From contig ATSW01003104.1 in the NCBI GenBank assembly GCA_000444245.1, positions 1 through 21,153 of the forward strand: a DNA stretch of 21,153 nt, given 5' to 3'. The notes beneath the pieces are model-generated. The model did no database searches, had not been told where the DNA came from, and saw only the letters and a program-made list of their open reading frames with translations. Made by a program: the position numbers and the translations under genes. Every line of letters begins with the position of its first letter. The first letter of the stretch is position 1. Shown in pieces: positions 1 through 10,484 of this stretch. The DNA comes from Botryllus schlosseri (taxonomy: Eukaryota; Chordata; Ascidiacea; Stolidobranchia; Styelidae).

Positions 1-339
1 TAGTACAAATGTTTCGCCAAAGGAGCTATATTTACTCTATATATTCATTTGTCAATGTCAATCCACTATGACGTCACAATTGAATATTCGTGACGCCATG
101 GTTTAAAAAACAAACAATAAAAAAATGTTTGAAATTAGAACCCTGTTTTAAACATGTTTGTTTTAAATTGATTTTTGTTTGAAATGCAATCCTAACTGTG
201 GGGCTCAGATTGCAAAGAGCAAAACCATATTAAAATCGAAAAATTAGGTCGCACTAAATCGCGCGTGCGCGAAGAAAAATGCAAGATTAAATAAAATCTC
301 TCAAAAATTCAGGAATCATTTCGTAAATTTAAATTTCAT

Positions 340-428
340 GTCGAAGGCCGCCAACACATACTAATAGAATTACGTGTCGACGCCCGCACAAATTTACGGC
401 TACGGCCGCCGGATGGCCACCCCTGCTG
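340..428. mobile_element. Right end of a hAT-like DNA transposon (relic)
   Basis: The stretch ends in GGATGGCCACCCCTGCTG. Reversed, this reads CAGCAGGGGTGGCCATCC, the CAG-plus-GGTGGCCA type of terminus common in hAT elements. GGCCGCC motifs recur just inside it, near 345 and 405. No matching left end or target duplication was found, so the other end lies before the window or is lost. The family call is by resemblance only. Confidence 0.35.
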
Positions 429-548
429 TAGTGTAATTTGATAGGGTTCATCGAAAGCTATTTGAAAATGCATAAAGAACGCGACATTGCTCAAGAGTTA
501 TTTTGCCGCTCGGTTAAAGTATAGCTTCACAAAACTTTTCAGTCGTTA

Positions 549-569
549 TACATGTACATTGTACATGTA
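549..569. repeat. Hairpin palindrome of TGTACA words
   Basis: Two 10-nt arms, TACATGTACA and TGTACATGTA, are exact reverse complements separated by one T. Further GTACAT/ATGTAC words follow to about 605, so the block is rich in alternating purine-pyrimidine self-complementary sequence. Confidence 0.8.
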
Positions 570-728
570 GCCTACAATGTACAACGTACATATACTATTG
601 TACATTTACCGGAAGCTATTTCCGCTCACGCCATTAATGAAGTCGAAACAAATTCATGCCGTGTTAGAAATCGTAATGGTACCGGTGCGCGAAAAACTGC
701 TTTCACGTTAGTCAGAGCGTTAGAGTAT

Positions 729-754
729 ATTACTAACCTACGTAGGTTAGTAAT
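729..754. repeat. Perfect 26-bp palindrome
   Basis: The left half ATTACTAACCTAC is followed directly by its exact reverse complement GTAGGTTAGTAAT with no spacer. It could be a dimeric factor site or a remnant of a foldback element. No surrounding terminal repeats or target duplication were recognised. Confidence 0.9.
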
Positions 755-916
755 CTATAGCTAGAGCGCTACGTCACGTTTATATATCCATGTAAACATC
801 CGTTGTATTTCTTCAACAAAGCAACTATCACAATGTGATTTTAAATTTTAAATTCTGGTGTCGAGTTTATTCAAGACGAATGATCAGTATCACGCCTGTT
901 CTTGCATAGCATAGTG

Positions 917-1647
917 CAGTGGTTTCCAAGCAGGGATGTACGGACCCCGCGGGGGTCCATGAGAAAGCATTTGGGGTTCAGCGATTACCTTGATGAATTT
1001 TTTTCTTAGAAAAACGAAAAGTGATAATTTTACTTTTATTTCTCTTTATAAATGCACATGTCTCAAGAGAAAAAACTTACCGCTATCCATAAGATAAATT
1101 AATGCTGCGGCCCAGATTTGCGTACGTTAAGCTTATACAATACAATACTATACGCCCACCACAACGCATGCCGACTATATTCAAATCAGGACTACCTTGT
1201 AATAGAAAACATGCGGCTTAGTTCAGGAAAGGCAACAAAAGCTCTTTATTTAAATTTTCTGACATGGCACTTTGGAGGAAAACCGCTTGGCTACTGCTAC
1301 GCTATCTCACCACTAGCCTATCTTGTCTTTATTTATACATTTTCCTCGCTTTTCCATAGTTTCATTATTTTAGTATATGTCACTTACGTATATAATTTTA
1401 TGCCAATGGTGTATTCACTTTTGTCATTTCATTCGATCGTTGGTTAGTTCTTTTGTTTTTCTTTCTTATACAAACAAACAACAATATTTTGATACAGTAG
1501 CCTACATTAGTTACGTATAGCATCAATATTACAATAGTCTATAGTTAGTTAATTGAGTTTCAGGCAAAATTTAACCAGGGGTCTGCATAATTATTAACTT
1601 GCCTAAGGGGGCTGTGAGTGTGACAACAAAAACGTTGGGAACCACTG
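917..1647. mobile_element. Non-autonomous hAT element with 8-bp TSD
   Basis: The element starts CAGTGGTTTCCAA and ends TTGGGAACCACTG, giving 13-bp terminal inverted repeats with one mismatch. The flanks at 909-916 and 1648-1655 are identical (GCATAGTG), the 8-bp target duplication typical of hAT transposases. The 731-bp interior has no recognisable transposase: the longest open frame, 1118-1447, matches no family I know and is probably chance. This is a MITE-like copy that would have been moved by an enzyme made elsewhere. Confidence 0.88.
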
Positions 1648-2770
1648 GCATAGTGAGTGGATGAAAAATCTCCACAGTAATATTTGTACGAAAGAGACAT
1701 TTGGTGCATTACGTTTTTTCAGAATGACTGCATGGTTGGGAGTCAGAGTGTCCCGTATAGGCCTACTGCATAATTGGTGACGCAGCCTATCCCTTTCAGC
1801 TTTGGCCCATGAATCATTTGTACTGAACACACAAACGGAACACAAGCTAAAGCTTATCTAAACTAAGTAATAAAAATTCATTACTGATTTTTCAGAAACC
1901 TATCAAAGCTCGCAAAATGGTTAAAACTTTTTGGTTGACTGAAAGATTTGCTCCGAAACTGTAATCCATTGGCCCACCAAAGGCCAGGACAATACTCGCA
2001 TCTTGCATTGTGCTTTATGTCTGTGAGATCCACGGCGATTATATGGAGGATGATACATAAGATGAATATGCGCGATGAAGACGACGATACCTAGTGGGGT
2101 GAACCAAGTATTGCAGACCAAGATGTCCGAAATGCCCTGCATGATTTTCTCAATGAGCAATGCTTAACCAGACTTGTTTCTGCTCCGTTTCATTTTATTC
2201 AAGAAATAAATGACATCAGTGCACATCTGTAGTTCCACCTTTTTTCATCAGTATCCTCCCATCTCGGCCTGCAGATCAGATGTAAGTTATAGGCTATACT
2301 TGCCTTATATTGCACACCAGAGGAATGACTTGTTAGTAACTTTATGGGAGCATACCTTAAAAGTGTTAAAACAAACGAATGATTTATTTCTACCCTGAAT
2401 AAATTAGGACGAATGAATACAGAGGTGAATACGAAATTATGGCTTTGATGATTGAATCGTGGTTTACCAACCCGTTCGTACAATTTTCAATTGTGGTTAG
2501 TGAGTCAGGGCTAAAGAGATCATTCTCTGCTATGTGTCAACGCTATCAAATCAGATGTAACCAAATCCCACATTCACAATGTGACGGTGACTATAACCTC
2601 CGCACAATATATCACTGATTTGAAACTTGCCTTTGCCTGTAAACAATTGGTAAGAGTTAAGATTAAAGGCCAAATTAGGGTTCAAGCCATGAATTTTCCA
2701 GGCGATTCACCCAATTAGTAACTACATCACTTGGAATCTTGGAGATCGTGTTCTGTCTTTTTGGTCTTGG
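1648..2770. other. No recognisable gene
   Basis: Only short open frames occur on either strand. The one most like protein is 2095-2229 on the plus strand, 45 codons bounded by stops. I do not recognise it, and no splice context makes it convincing. Confidence 0.4.
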
Positions 2771-2862
2771 CTGTCGTTACAGAACCACGGAATCAAAATA
2801 TAACGAATAGGCCTGGTGTAAATCACCATTGTAGTCGAAAAACACCCTGAATACCACAAACA
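2771..2862 (+). repeat. Dispersed repeat, copy 1 (A/C-rich tail)
   Basis: This segment matches 4360-4470 on the same strand. The shared core is GGCCTGGTGTAAAT, then ACCAT, GTAGTCGA and GAATACC, followed by a CAAACAA-rich tail. Weaker similarity continues upstream (TCGTTAC versus GCAGTTAC). Two copies sharing an end that runs into a CAAA-like tail suggest the 3' end of a SINE or LINE, but no 5' part was identified. Confidence 0.5.
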
Positions 2863-4359
2863 ACACCGTTATAAGGTGATGATACGTATCGACAATCGAC
2901 ATACCTCTACAATGCTGAACGCTACATGCACGCGCAGCTGGTAGGTGGCATCCTGGGCCGCATGGGCCGCGATGGCAAGTTATAATCTGCCTGGACATAC
3001 CAACGCCACACGTACGACTGCAGCTGCCCCACCTCCAAGTGCAACCGCAAGTTTTGCAGAAACGACGACGACGCCAACGCCAACGCCGACCCCTGTACAG
3101 TGTACATTGTAGCGATGCAGAACATTATTTTATACCGAAAATGCACCTATAAGTTTTGTACTTACCAAGCATTGGATTCAGCAATTAGGATTATCAGCAA
3201 TACTGCAGTATCAATTTAGTCAGATTCATATTTAGATCCTGCGAAATATACCTCTGTATTGATACAAAAAATATATTTCACATAAATATGGAAATGGGAA
3301 TCTTCTGCAAGAACATTTTTAACCAAATGGTTTAACAGCAAGAAATGTGATGTTTGACAAAACTGTGATAATGCCAACCTAACATCTTCGTGGTATAATA
3401 TTTAGATACGATCCTTGTGAAATTCACCACAAATACAGGCATTTATCAAATCCATGTGATGCTTCACGCAATCTAGAAGAGAAGACCGCAAAGAATCATT
3501 TTCATTTTCCCGTTACACTGAATAAAATACTTATCCATCGATGATCGACCTACGCCGCCTGGTGCTTAAATACATCTCGGAGCAATCCTACTGTTGAGCT
3601 CTATATAGCGTCCATTTGACCGCGTGATAGCATAGCCACGGTAAACAGCTGGAATTAGCCATCCCTGCACAGAAGACAATTCAGTCTAGCCAGGACATTG
3701 CAAATGTTTTCACATCACCCCGAAGTACGTTTTACTCAGTCTATGAAAGACTGACCTGGTCAATCCACCGCAGAAAACTTGGACACAATTTCACACCTTC
3801 GCATAAACGGATCAATGAAGAACTCGGGTTCCCATATCTATTTTCCATCATCTTCATCCCACACTTTACATCAGCACGATCCTGATCTACTTATACAGTA
3901 TTCCAATCATTGCCACATTAAAGAAAAGAATCCAAATCAAAACTTTGTAGTTTCACAGAAATTATGGAACACATGCAATTTTGTAACTGTATACATCTAA
4001 CATGTTGTCCTGTTGGTGTCGCTGCCCTGAGAGTTCGATAGCGCATGAAGTAGCATAAACACTATAAGTGTCTACGCAGGACTGGTGGTCATGATGGCAG
4101 TTTATGTTTAGTTCATGATCTAATATCCGACATACATAATCTTTATGGATTTGATGGGTTCTGTTTTCAATAGACGTTTAGTTTTTCGATCCACCCAATC
4201 GGTGACGCATCAGTATGCGAGGTGGCGCGGGAAGGTGTATTTAGTTTGTTTTAACCGACTTCCGAATTCCGATGCGAAAGTGTTGGAGGTTTACCTAGGC
4301 TCCTCTTTGCCACCTCATCCGCGTCAGCGGTGTTTTACAAAAGCCTAAAGGTGGGCCGT
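2863..4359. other. No recognisable gene; one Thr/Pro-rich frame
   Basis: A GC-richer patch at about 2935-3115 stands out from the AT-rich surroundings. On the plus strand it contains an ATG frame, 2972-3112 (46 codons), rich in Thr, Pro and Ala and ending in a run of Thr-Pro pairs. It may be an imperfect ACGCCA microsatellite rather than an exon. The remainder to 4359 shows only short unrelated open frames. Confidence 0.35.
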
Positions 4360-4470
4360 GCTATAAGTCGGCAGTTACGGAAAAATAAGAAGAATATCGG
4401 CCTGGTGTAAATGACCATAGTAGTCGACAAATACCACGAATACCCCAAAAACAAACAAACAAACAAACAA
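4360..4470 (+). repeat. Dispersed repeat, copy 2, with (CAAA)n tail
   Basis: This is the partner of 2771-2862 on the same strand, about 1.59 kb away. The shared core GGCCTGGTGTAAAT lies at about 4400 and is followed by a clean run of CAAA units at 4448-4470. The microsatellite tail fits the 3' end of a retroposed SINE or LINE fragment. No coding remnant is visible. Confidence 0.5.
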
Positions 4471-5105
4471 AGTTTGTTTTGGCGGAAAGAACTCTTGCAA
4501 TCTATGCCCTTCATTTGATAATATGAATTGCAATGTGCTTCTTTGAAAGGATTCGTTTTCCCGGATAAAGAGATCGCCACTTTTTCATAATTCCATATAA
4601 TCATTGGTTCTTTGTTTCATTACGATGACTGTTGATTATATTTTCGTAATTTTGCGCTGATGGTTTACTGTAAAGTATAATATTAAGCATTCTCCCCATG
4701 CATTCCAGTTATATATGTTATCATCCTTTACTTCCTTGTAGTGATTTAAAGTATATGTCAACAGGTAGGTCGGGTTAGGTTGGTGGTTTTGAGTGTTATC
4801 ATAAGCACACCCGAATATGTTACTCTGCATTGCCTCTAGATATAGGGTGTGACTATAAGCTCATAGTACTTTATAACGTGACGCATATAAACGTCGGTTA
4901 GGCCTATATCCTGAATTCAATTATTTTGCCAGTAGAAGCACAATTACGCTTCTAGCTCCGTCGATGGGCTAGAGAAGTTGCCAGATCATTTGTCCGTGAG
5001 TACCGATGGTAAGTCAACCCTTGATTATATTGTAATCAAATCATGTTTCCTGACTGTAATGGCTTAATGCTTGGTGAGGAGAGCAAGGGTCAGTACTTCA
5101 TGTGG
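4471..5105. other. No recognisable gene
   Basis: AT-rich sequence without coding signal. A small stem, TTGATTA/TAATCAA, occurs near 5021-5039. Nothing else stood out. Confidence 0.4.
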
Positions 5106-5469
5106 AAAGACTGTGGAGTCGGTAAAATTTACCACCGACTCCGACTCCGGCTCCGTCTCCGACTATTTTCCTCACAGAACCCCGACTCCGACTACTGCTC
5201 CGCCTCCACAAGTACTACAAATTTACGTCGAAAATTTCATGCCACGGTGACGTTGAAATGACTTCCACATAACCATTCAACATTTGCAAACTTATTATTC
5301 ACGATAGCAAGCAAAATTGTTTCATTGTGGTACATATCTCGAAACTTTCACTCTGCAATCAACATGGAAGTATTCATTTCGAAATATCCTTCCTTTTATT
5401 CATATGTCATAGTTTTATAACCTGGACAAGCCACGTATGAATTATTCAAACATGAAATATATCTCATTC

Positions 5470-5821
5470 TACAATTGAATAGTATATTCATATTGAAATG
5501 AACCCGAATATTCTCGGCTGACACTCGTCAGGAGGAATCGTCAGCAACTTGTAGAGAATCCGAAAGAACAGCGATAATCAAAATTATCAAAATACACCAG
5601 CCAAGGCTGTGTCAACAAAAAGAGTTCGTGTATCATCTAAAATTAGTACATTGAACGCTCTCGTATTCGACATTTCGTGCTGGTGACGTCATATTTTGTG
5701 TTACGATTGTTGATATACGCTGTTCTTTCGAATTCTCTACTAGTTGCTGACGATTACCCCTGACGAGTGTCAGCCGAAAATATTCGGGTTCATTTCAATA
5801 TGAATATACTATTCAATTGTA
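5470..5821. mobile_element. Foldback MITE with 102-bp inverted repeats and TA duplication
   Basis: The arms 5472-5573 and 5718-5819 are reverse complements over 102 bp with about five mismatches. Each terminus starts CAATTGAATAGTATATTCAT and is flanked by TA (5470-5471 and 5820-5821), as in Tc1/mariner-type or other TA-targeting elements. The 144-bp centre carries no coding sequence but has a TGACGTCA word near 5685. High arm identity suggests a fairly young copy. It sits inside the older 5106-7368 composite. Confidence 0.8.
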
Positions 5822-6088
5822 AATTGAAGTTCTGTACCTCAAAGAAGCTGTTCAAATATCTCATTCTGTATGATTCAAATGTGGATATAAGCGGTGTAGC
5901 TCTTGCGTATGAGTCAGCAACTAAAACAGAAATCCGCAAATTTTATCACTAAACACTATACTGATGACAAGTACACAGCACTCTCTCGCCACCAATGAAC
6001 GATGGTCATAAAAGAAATTTAAGGAGTAGTCAAATAACATAAGTCTACACTCTACATGCACTTGTTCAAGTATTCATAGACTATAGGA

Positions 6089-6789
6089 CAGCGATGCGGC
6101 CCGCGAGTTCATTTTGTGCGGCCCGCGTCGGCACTTTGGATTTTGAAGTATTCGACAATATTTAACCGTATATATCTTTTCTTCGATTTGAGAACTTCAA
6201 ATTCGCTCTAAAACCTTTCCAAAAACCGAAAACTACTCATTAAACGTCACTATCGCCTCCCTCTCAAAAGTTAGCCTGCAGTGGAAGATCAACTATTACG
6301 TCACATTACCTGTTTATGATGGTAAAACTTGACCTGCTAATGATTTGGGACTGAAATTAGATATTTGGACTTGAGCATAACCTTTTCGAGCCAATTCGAA
6401 CTCGGACTGAATTAGTGATAAAATAAAAAGTGACTCAAGTTGAGTCGGGTCAAACGTTACATACAAATCAGGAGTTGGTATACAACCAGTCTAGATATCG
6501 GGAGTATGCCGGAAACCAAGATTCGGCTATGCTGCTTCTATGTTCTGATATCAGATCAATCCTTGTTCAAATGTTCAATTATAAAATATTATATATGAAA
6601 TATTTTCGTGCTAGGCGTGAATAGTAAATCAAATTTTCACGATGTATATGAAATGTCAGTCCTCAACGTCCCGTTAAGAAGCGCCCTTTCGCCAATACAT
6701 TGAATACCGCTATTATTGGTGCTGCGACCCGCGGCGCCATCAAAATCAAGGAAATTGGCCCGCGAACTCATTTGAGTTTGAGACCTCTG
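6089..6789. mobile_element. Non-autonomous hAT element of the GCGGCCCGCG type
   Basis: The right end, reversed, reads CAGAGGTCTCAAACTCAAAT and then a GCGGGCC block. The left end reads CAGCGATGCGGCCCGCGAGT. CAG termini with 'TCTCAAACT' and GCGGCCCGCG blocks are typical of a known non-autonomous hAT end type. The flanking octamers are CTATAGGA and GACTAGGA (5 of 8 identical), consistent with a decayed target duplication. The interior has no transposase. It is nested in the 5106-7368 composite. Confidence 0.6.
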
Positions 6790-7368
6790 GACTAGGACTA
6801 TACTTGCACTCTTTCTTAAACCTTTGTTCGACCCAAGTGACTGAGCTACTTACTAGAAATATTTTTGATTTTGTCAAGTGGGAAGCAGTGTTTGGTTATA
6901 TTTGCATCAATGGTACAAGTGATGTTGTCACTTACAAAACCAGACGATACGTTTACTGTTTCATAATATCATGATATAATTCCAAAAATTGCACCAATGT
7001 GTGACTGCATCTGTAATTTTGTGTTGGTCGCGATTTGGTTGAAATGTTTTTCCTCTAACCAATTGAATTACAATTTGGAATAAATGTCCAATTTTATCGA
7101 TATTGTTACTGATAACTGTGATTGTTGCTACATATTCCAATCCTATTTTATTTATTATTAGTAATTTTAGGAGAAATTTGAAAGCACTCGTTTTCATATT
7201 AAAGAAGTTGGAGTTGGAGTCGGAGTCATTTTCACAAACTCTGACTCCTACTCCAGCCAATAATTTTTCTCGACTCCGACTCCAAGGTGTGCTAAGATAT
7301 TTTGAGTCTCCAACTCCGACTCCGTTAGGAAAAATGAGCGAAACTCCGACTTCGACTCCACAGCCCTG

Positions 7369-8389
7369 TGTAAAACGTACGGACGTAATATTCGTTTGTC
7401 CGCATCGCGTACGAGCTCACGTCCTGTCGTACAATTGTCCTGTGGTATTTTGCATGGTTCCAATTTGTTACTTTTCATTACCACCGCTCATTGGTTATTG
7501 TGAGCGACTCTTTCTACTTGCCTTGGTGGATAACATTGCCTTGGTGGATAACAGTTAGTCACAGGACCGGCTATGTCATGATGATTTAGTTTTCTTCATG
7601 GCTCCTGATTCCCCACTAAAGTACACATGCATCCATTTCTTGAGTGACGCGGTAACAGTCGACAGGTTCATTCTTTGCTTATTATATCGCCTTGATTTAT
7701 CTTCATTAGGATATTACTAGCGGATTTCCAGCGGTCGTTAAAATAAGAAGATATATGTCCATTTGGTCGTCTTGATATACCAGTTCGGAAGGGATATTCC
7801 GAGCCAGCCTATACTTCGCTCAATTAATATGTATGTTGTTTTCGGAGGCAATAGCGACTTTGCAATCAGTGAAAAGTTTGCAATCAAGCCAAAGCAATCA
7901 ACAGTACGTCGCAAAACTGGGATAGTGCACAGCGATTACAAAATAGCATGAATTATGCTGGAATCTACAGTCCCCGACCGTGTTAGTTTGAACTCCTTGC
8001 GACATGTCTAAGCGGCATTTCTGATACTTCTCTGATACTGATACTTCTTTCTTCTGACCCTCGGAGAAACCAAATCGTAACTCACTAAGCATCAAGTATC
8101 AAGTATCAAGCACATTAGTCATGTGGATGTCTTTTCATATCAGCTCACACCTCTTCTTGCGTTCTAGTAGGCTAAATGAAGGCAATCAGATGATAGTAAC
8201 CGTATCTTAAGAAATAAATGTAGTTGTTAACATGATGATGATAACTTTTGATAGGAGGACGATCCGTCATGAATTAATTATTTATTAGTCAAGTGGTCGT
8301 CGGGTAAGATTCTTCACGCGAAATATTTCTAATAGTCTAAAAGTAAAAAGACCCGACTGAAATCAGAGCTCTAACCTAACGTCTTGAGT
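7369..8389. other. No recognisable gene; small tandem duplications
   Basis: No coding signal was recognised. The stretch includes the 18-bp tandem duplication at 7518-7553 and a short AAGTATC tandem near 8094-8110. Confidence 0.4.
7518..7553. repeat. 18-bp tandem duplication
   Basis: TTGCCTTGGTGGATAACA occurs twice, back to back and identical. Exact identity implies a recent slippage or repair duplication. Confidence 0.9.
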
Positions 8390-8565
8390 ACAGTTCTTGG
8401 AGGTACCAGACCATGACAATTTATGAAAAGGGGCGCTGCAGAAAAAAGGTCAAGAACCACTTCTTTAAAATGTTCGTTAGAAGTACTTGATTATTTCCAT
8501 GCGGCACTATGCGAAATATGAAGTCTGAAATGCGGTGCGAAAACAAAAAACGTTGGTAACCACCG
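8390..8565. mobile_element. Two stacked hAT right-end relics
   Basis: AAAAAAGGTCAAGAACCACT, ending near 8461, resembles the GGTTGAGAACCACTG right terminus of hAT elements and is preceded by GGGGCGCTGC. A second terminus, AACGTTGGTAACCACCG (8550-8565), matches the AACGTTGGGAACCACTG ends at 1631-1647 and 14155-14171 with two changes. No left ends or target duplications were found, so these are truncated or overwritten copies. Confidence 0.5.
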
Positions 8566-8718
8566 TTTTAGAATATACCTATACTTAACCTACCCAACCC
8601 GCACATGCTCATTTCGGACGGCTTTGCAATCGAGTATCGGAGAAAAATTATTTCACGATCTACTGCATCCACACTCACACCGTATCAAGTTCGTAGCCAT
8701 GAGAAGAAGGGTGAATGG

Positions 8719-10484
8719 CAGTGGCGGCTCGTCCTATAGGGCAACTGGGGCATTGCCCCACCTAAAATTCTGTTCAATAACAATTTAACCATTTATAGAC
8801 GCACAGCAATCAATATATACCGAGATCACAGCGAAACCCGCATTATTCTTGTACTGTCGCTAACAAATGCCCATACATAGCGAAGTCTCTGCGAAAATCG
8901 AATTCTCTTCTGTGTTTTCGCTTTGTGAATGCCTATAGCCGGGGCTTGTTCCGGTAGCGCTCATATCAAGCTTCACTATCTATTCTCTCAAAGCCGCGCA
9001 CAATAAAGAAACGGTGATTTACTCTCTCCTATTCATAAAATGACCGAGCAAGTGGGGCAAATATGCCTGGTTGCCCCTAAGGTGTGATGTATAGCAATCG
9101 TATCTATATCTGAACTCGGTTACGGTAATATGCGCTGAGTCGACCTTTGCTGGTATAGGTCGATTTTGACGGTGTTTCGCACCATGATAATTCTTGAAAC
9201 TTGGTATGATATGTCGTGAAAGTAGTATTTAGCACTGCTCCAAGTTTCAGGCTTGCTACTTAAAGATAAGGGTAGTAATTTCGTTTCCGAAGTTCAGTGT
9301 GTGCTGATCTATCATGTACATTGTACAGCAAACAGATTTTACTCAAAAGCCGGTATTGGTCTCCATTGATTTTGACGATGTTCCATACCGAGATCGGTCA
9401 TGACATTTAGCACGGTAAGTCTTAATGTTAGTATCGACCGCTGTAACAAGTTTTAAGTTTGTCACTGAACTATGTGGGTGGTAACTTCGTTTCCAAAGTC
9501 GAGTGAGAGCTGACTCTTCATTTATCGCTAACAGATTTACGCAAAAGCCGTTATTAGTCTCTATTGATTTTAACGATGTTCCATACCTAGATCTGTCATG
9601 AGCTTTTGCACGGTATGACTTGATTTTAGTATCGAACGCGGTGCCAAGTCTTAAAGTTGACACTCAATGATTGAGACCGGTATTACGTTTTCGAGGTCGA
9701 GTATGGCAGAGATGCGCGCTGATCTGATACTTAGCCTACCTATATCATTGCGGATCTCACGCAAAAGCCGGTATCGGTCTGTGCTAATCTAGTCTGCGTT
9801 CCATAACGAGATCGGTGATGATATTTCGAATGGTATATCTCGATGATCGCATCAAACAGCTAACTAAAATTCTCGGTTTGCATTCAAACATTCACATAAT
9901 TTTATATTCGCCAATGTCCATTTCACTGTGAAATTGTGGCCTTCAAACCATTTGCTTACAATCCCCTGTCAAATGCGATAGGTATTTCATTTTCGATGTC
10001 GGCTAACAGCTGATCATTCGATCAGCCTATTCCTCGATCTACTTTACTCAAAGTTCGGTGTTCGTCTGTTCGCCAGTGCTGGTCGTAACACACCAGGATC
10101 GTGTACGAAACACTTTCGGACGGGCTTAGAAAAATTAGGGCCTATCGATTTGCGTGATCTCTAACTCTACCATGAAATCGTAACGCATGCTATTAAGGAT
10201 GACCTGATAATTTGATTCGTGGCTTAGGGACGATTCTTAGTTCACGTACATTTTGTAAAATAATCCTTTGATTAAAAAAAAAATGAATAAAACATTTGTT
10301 ACCACACTTCAAGTCACGGCTCATCCTCTCGCGGCACCTACGTTAAAATCACTGTTGTCGGGAAATTCATGTGACCACCATAAAGTTACTTTTTTACGTT
10401 GGAAAACGCCATTGTGACGTCATGTTGATAAAAGTCGCTCGCAGTCCTTGCCCCACCACCCGATATTGTCACGAGCCGCCACTG
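8719..10484. mobile_element. hAT-type element with 8-bp TSD and internal tandem repeats
   Basis: The termini CAGTGGCGGCTCGT and ACGAGCCGCCACTG are perfect 14-bp inverted repeats. The 8 bp outside, GTGAATGG at 8711-8718 and 10485-10492, are identical. CAGTGGCGG ends with 8-bp duplications are hAT hallmarks. The left subterminal block with GGGCAACTGGGGCATTGCCC is echoed in inverted orientation at about 9052-9082. The 1766-bp body carries no transposase I recognise and is largely filled by ~200-bp degenerate tandem repeats, so it is non-autonomous. Confidence 0.9.
9140..10130. repeat. About five degenerate copies of a ~200-bp tandem repeat
   Basis: A block like GCCGGTATTGGTCTCCATTG, followed by GTTCCATACCGAGATCGGTC, recurs with its start near 9149, 9349, 9547, 9777 and 10053 (spacings about 200, 198, 230 and 276). 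Between anchors, a second block (CGTTTCCGAAGT, then AGCTGAT) also recurs. The array lies wholly inside the 8719-10484 element. The minus-strand frame 9343-9663 simply translates two copies of this repeat and is not a gene. Confidence 0.75.

Larger units (their letters stand above)
429..908. other. Non-genic stretch with two palindromes
   Basis: No credible gene is seen. The frame open at 552-764 is short and runs through both palindromes, so it looks accidental. The notable content is the hairpin at 549-569 and the 26-bp palindrome at 729-754. Confidence 0.5.
5106..7368. mobile_element. Composite hAT element with GACTCCGACTCC ends, containing nested insertions
   Basis: The left part begins around CTGTGGAGTCGGTAAAATTT and continues into GACTCCGACTCC repeats to about 5215. 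The right part, 7205-7368, carries the same repeats and ends CTCCACAGCCCTG. This is the end pair of a widespread hAT group with GACTCC-rich subterminal repeats. The left terminus is degraded and the 8 bp outside the two ends do not match, so one old element or two fragments are both possible. Between them lie a foldback MITE (5470-5821) and another hAT (6089-6789). A plus-strand stretch at about 6840-6945, with W-E, G-x-x-C and N-G residues, is weakly like a hAT transposase core; this is inference only. Confidence 0.6.

Noticed and set aside
1118-1447. Plus-strand 109-codon hydrophobic frame
   Set aside because: It lies inside a non-autonomous hAT element in AT-rich DNA, and the hydrophobicity follows from T-rich codons.
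2095-2229. Plus-strand 45-codon frame with protein-like composition
   Set aside because: It is short and bounded by stops, no family was recognised, and no splice sites clearly frame it.
9343-9663. Minus-strand frame that looks like a two-repeat protein
   Set aside because: The protein repeat is only the translation of the ~200-bp DNA repeat inside a hAT element, and the other copies do not keep the frame.
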